A DNA stretch of 64,000 nucleotides from Aquificota bacterium (GTDB taxonomy: Bacteria; Aquificota; Aquificia; Aquificales; Hydrogenothermaceae), in the NCBI GenBank assembly GCA_013153635.1, contig JAADDZ010000014.1, positions 124,001 to 188,000 on the forward strand, in the 5' to 3' direction. Made by a program: the position numbers and the translations under genes. Below the pieces are notes generated by a model. The model was not told where the DNA came from and did no database searches. It was given only the letters and a program-made list of their open reading frames with translations. Below, one piece after another: positions 63,925 through 64,000 of this stretch. Each line of letters begins with the position of its first letter. The first letter of the stretch is position 1.

Positions 63925-64000
63925 ATGGGCAATAACCCAATCGAAGAATTTACACAAAAAATAGAAAGAGCCTCTTCTTTATCTGAAGTTCTATTACCAA
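63925..64000 (+). CDS. Start of the next CRISPR operon gene, cut by window end
   Basis: AAAGGAGGA is followed by ATG 63925, three bases after the previous stop. The 25 visible codons (GNNPIEEFTQKIERASSLSE and on) have no similarity I can see to Csm3, whose N terminus is usually a RAMP strand. It could be csm2 or an accessory gene. The frame is open to the window end. Confidence 0.6.
   Translation, partial: MGNNPIEEFTQKIERASSLSEVLLP

Overview
The window is a gene-dense, AT-rich (roughly one third G+C by eye) bacterial chromosome segment. The mix fits a thermophilic member of the Aquificota, most likely the Hydrogenothermaceae (Sulfurihydrogenibium/Persephonella-like). This is inferred from very purine-rich coding strands with AGA/ATA codons, an archaeal-type methionine adenosyltransferase, a protein disulfide oxidoreductase, two different ATP synthase b subunits, a bifunctional chorismate mutase-prephenate dehydratase and a type III CRISPR effector. 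No 16S or other decisive marker is present. Almost every gene abuts or overlaps its neighbour, no insertion sequence was seen, and no gene-free stretch reaches 300 bases.

Layout. 1-8.4 kb: M24 and M20 peptidases with rdgB, a GNAT-thiO pair, pgk, suhB, pheA, and lptF/G-type permease. 8.5-18 kb: a translation block with a structured leader (rpsB-tsf-pyrH-frr), then rimP-nusA-ylxR/L7Ae-infB-queE-dprA. 18-21.7 kb: rpsO-pnp and purB on the minus strand. 21.9-33.6 kb: a small unknown protein, a double UspA protein, tyrA, pyrD, a YtfJ-like thiol protein, ilvE, two unknown proteins, aat, thrC with a ThiS/MoaD-like carrier and a NIL-domain protein, ppx, hisC and an SDR enzyme. 33.6-39 kb: a seven-gene minus-strand run ybeZ-ybeY-pdo-dxr-rseP-dsrE2-unknown. 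39-45 kb: mog, an IorAB-type molybdenum hydroxylase, rlmB, a TlpA-like protein, tRNA-Phe and gpsA. 45-55 kb: tonB, rluD, then minus-strand rpsT-tRNA(CAU)-tilS-ftsH, archaeal-type MAT, hemW, pabA/trpG, a metallo-hydrolase and mazG. 55.3-60.8 kb: atpF'-atpF-atpH-atpA-atpG-atpD. 60.9-64 kb: start of a type III-A CRISPR operon (cas10/csm1, a small gene, and a gene cut by the window end).

How genes work together. Ribosome, translation-factor and RNA-processing genes are clustered and probably co-regulated. Aromatic, branched-chain, histidine and threonine biosynthesis genes are scattered among them. ThrC plus a sulfur-carrier-like protein and a NIL protein suggest sulfide assimilation linked to homoserine metabolism. 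The mog gene faces the molybdenum hydroxylase genes, which need its cofactor.

The most unusual signals: (1) no GCAGC or GCTGC was found anywhere in 64 kb and GATC is nearly absent, which implies long exposure to restriction systems of those specificities; (2) a YlxR-L7Ae fusion gene is interrupted at a run of nine A in a way that fits programmed -1 slippage; (3) ybeZ appears to begin at an AUU codon; (4) tilS starts six bases after a tRNA with anticodon CAU and tonB starts seven bases after its -10 box, so both may be translated from leaderless or nearly leaderless messages; (5) several promoters carry long perfect palindromes.
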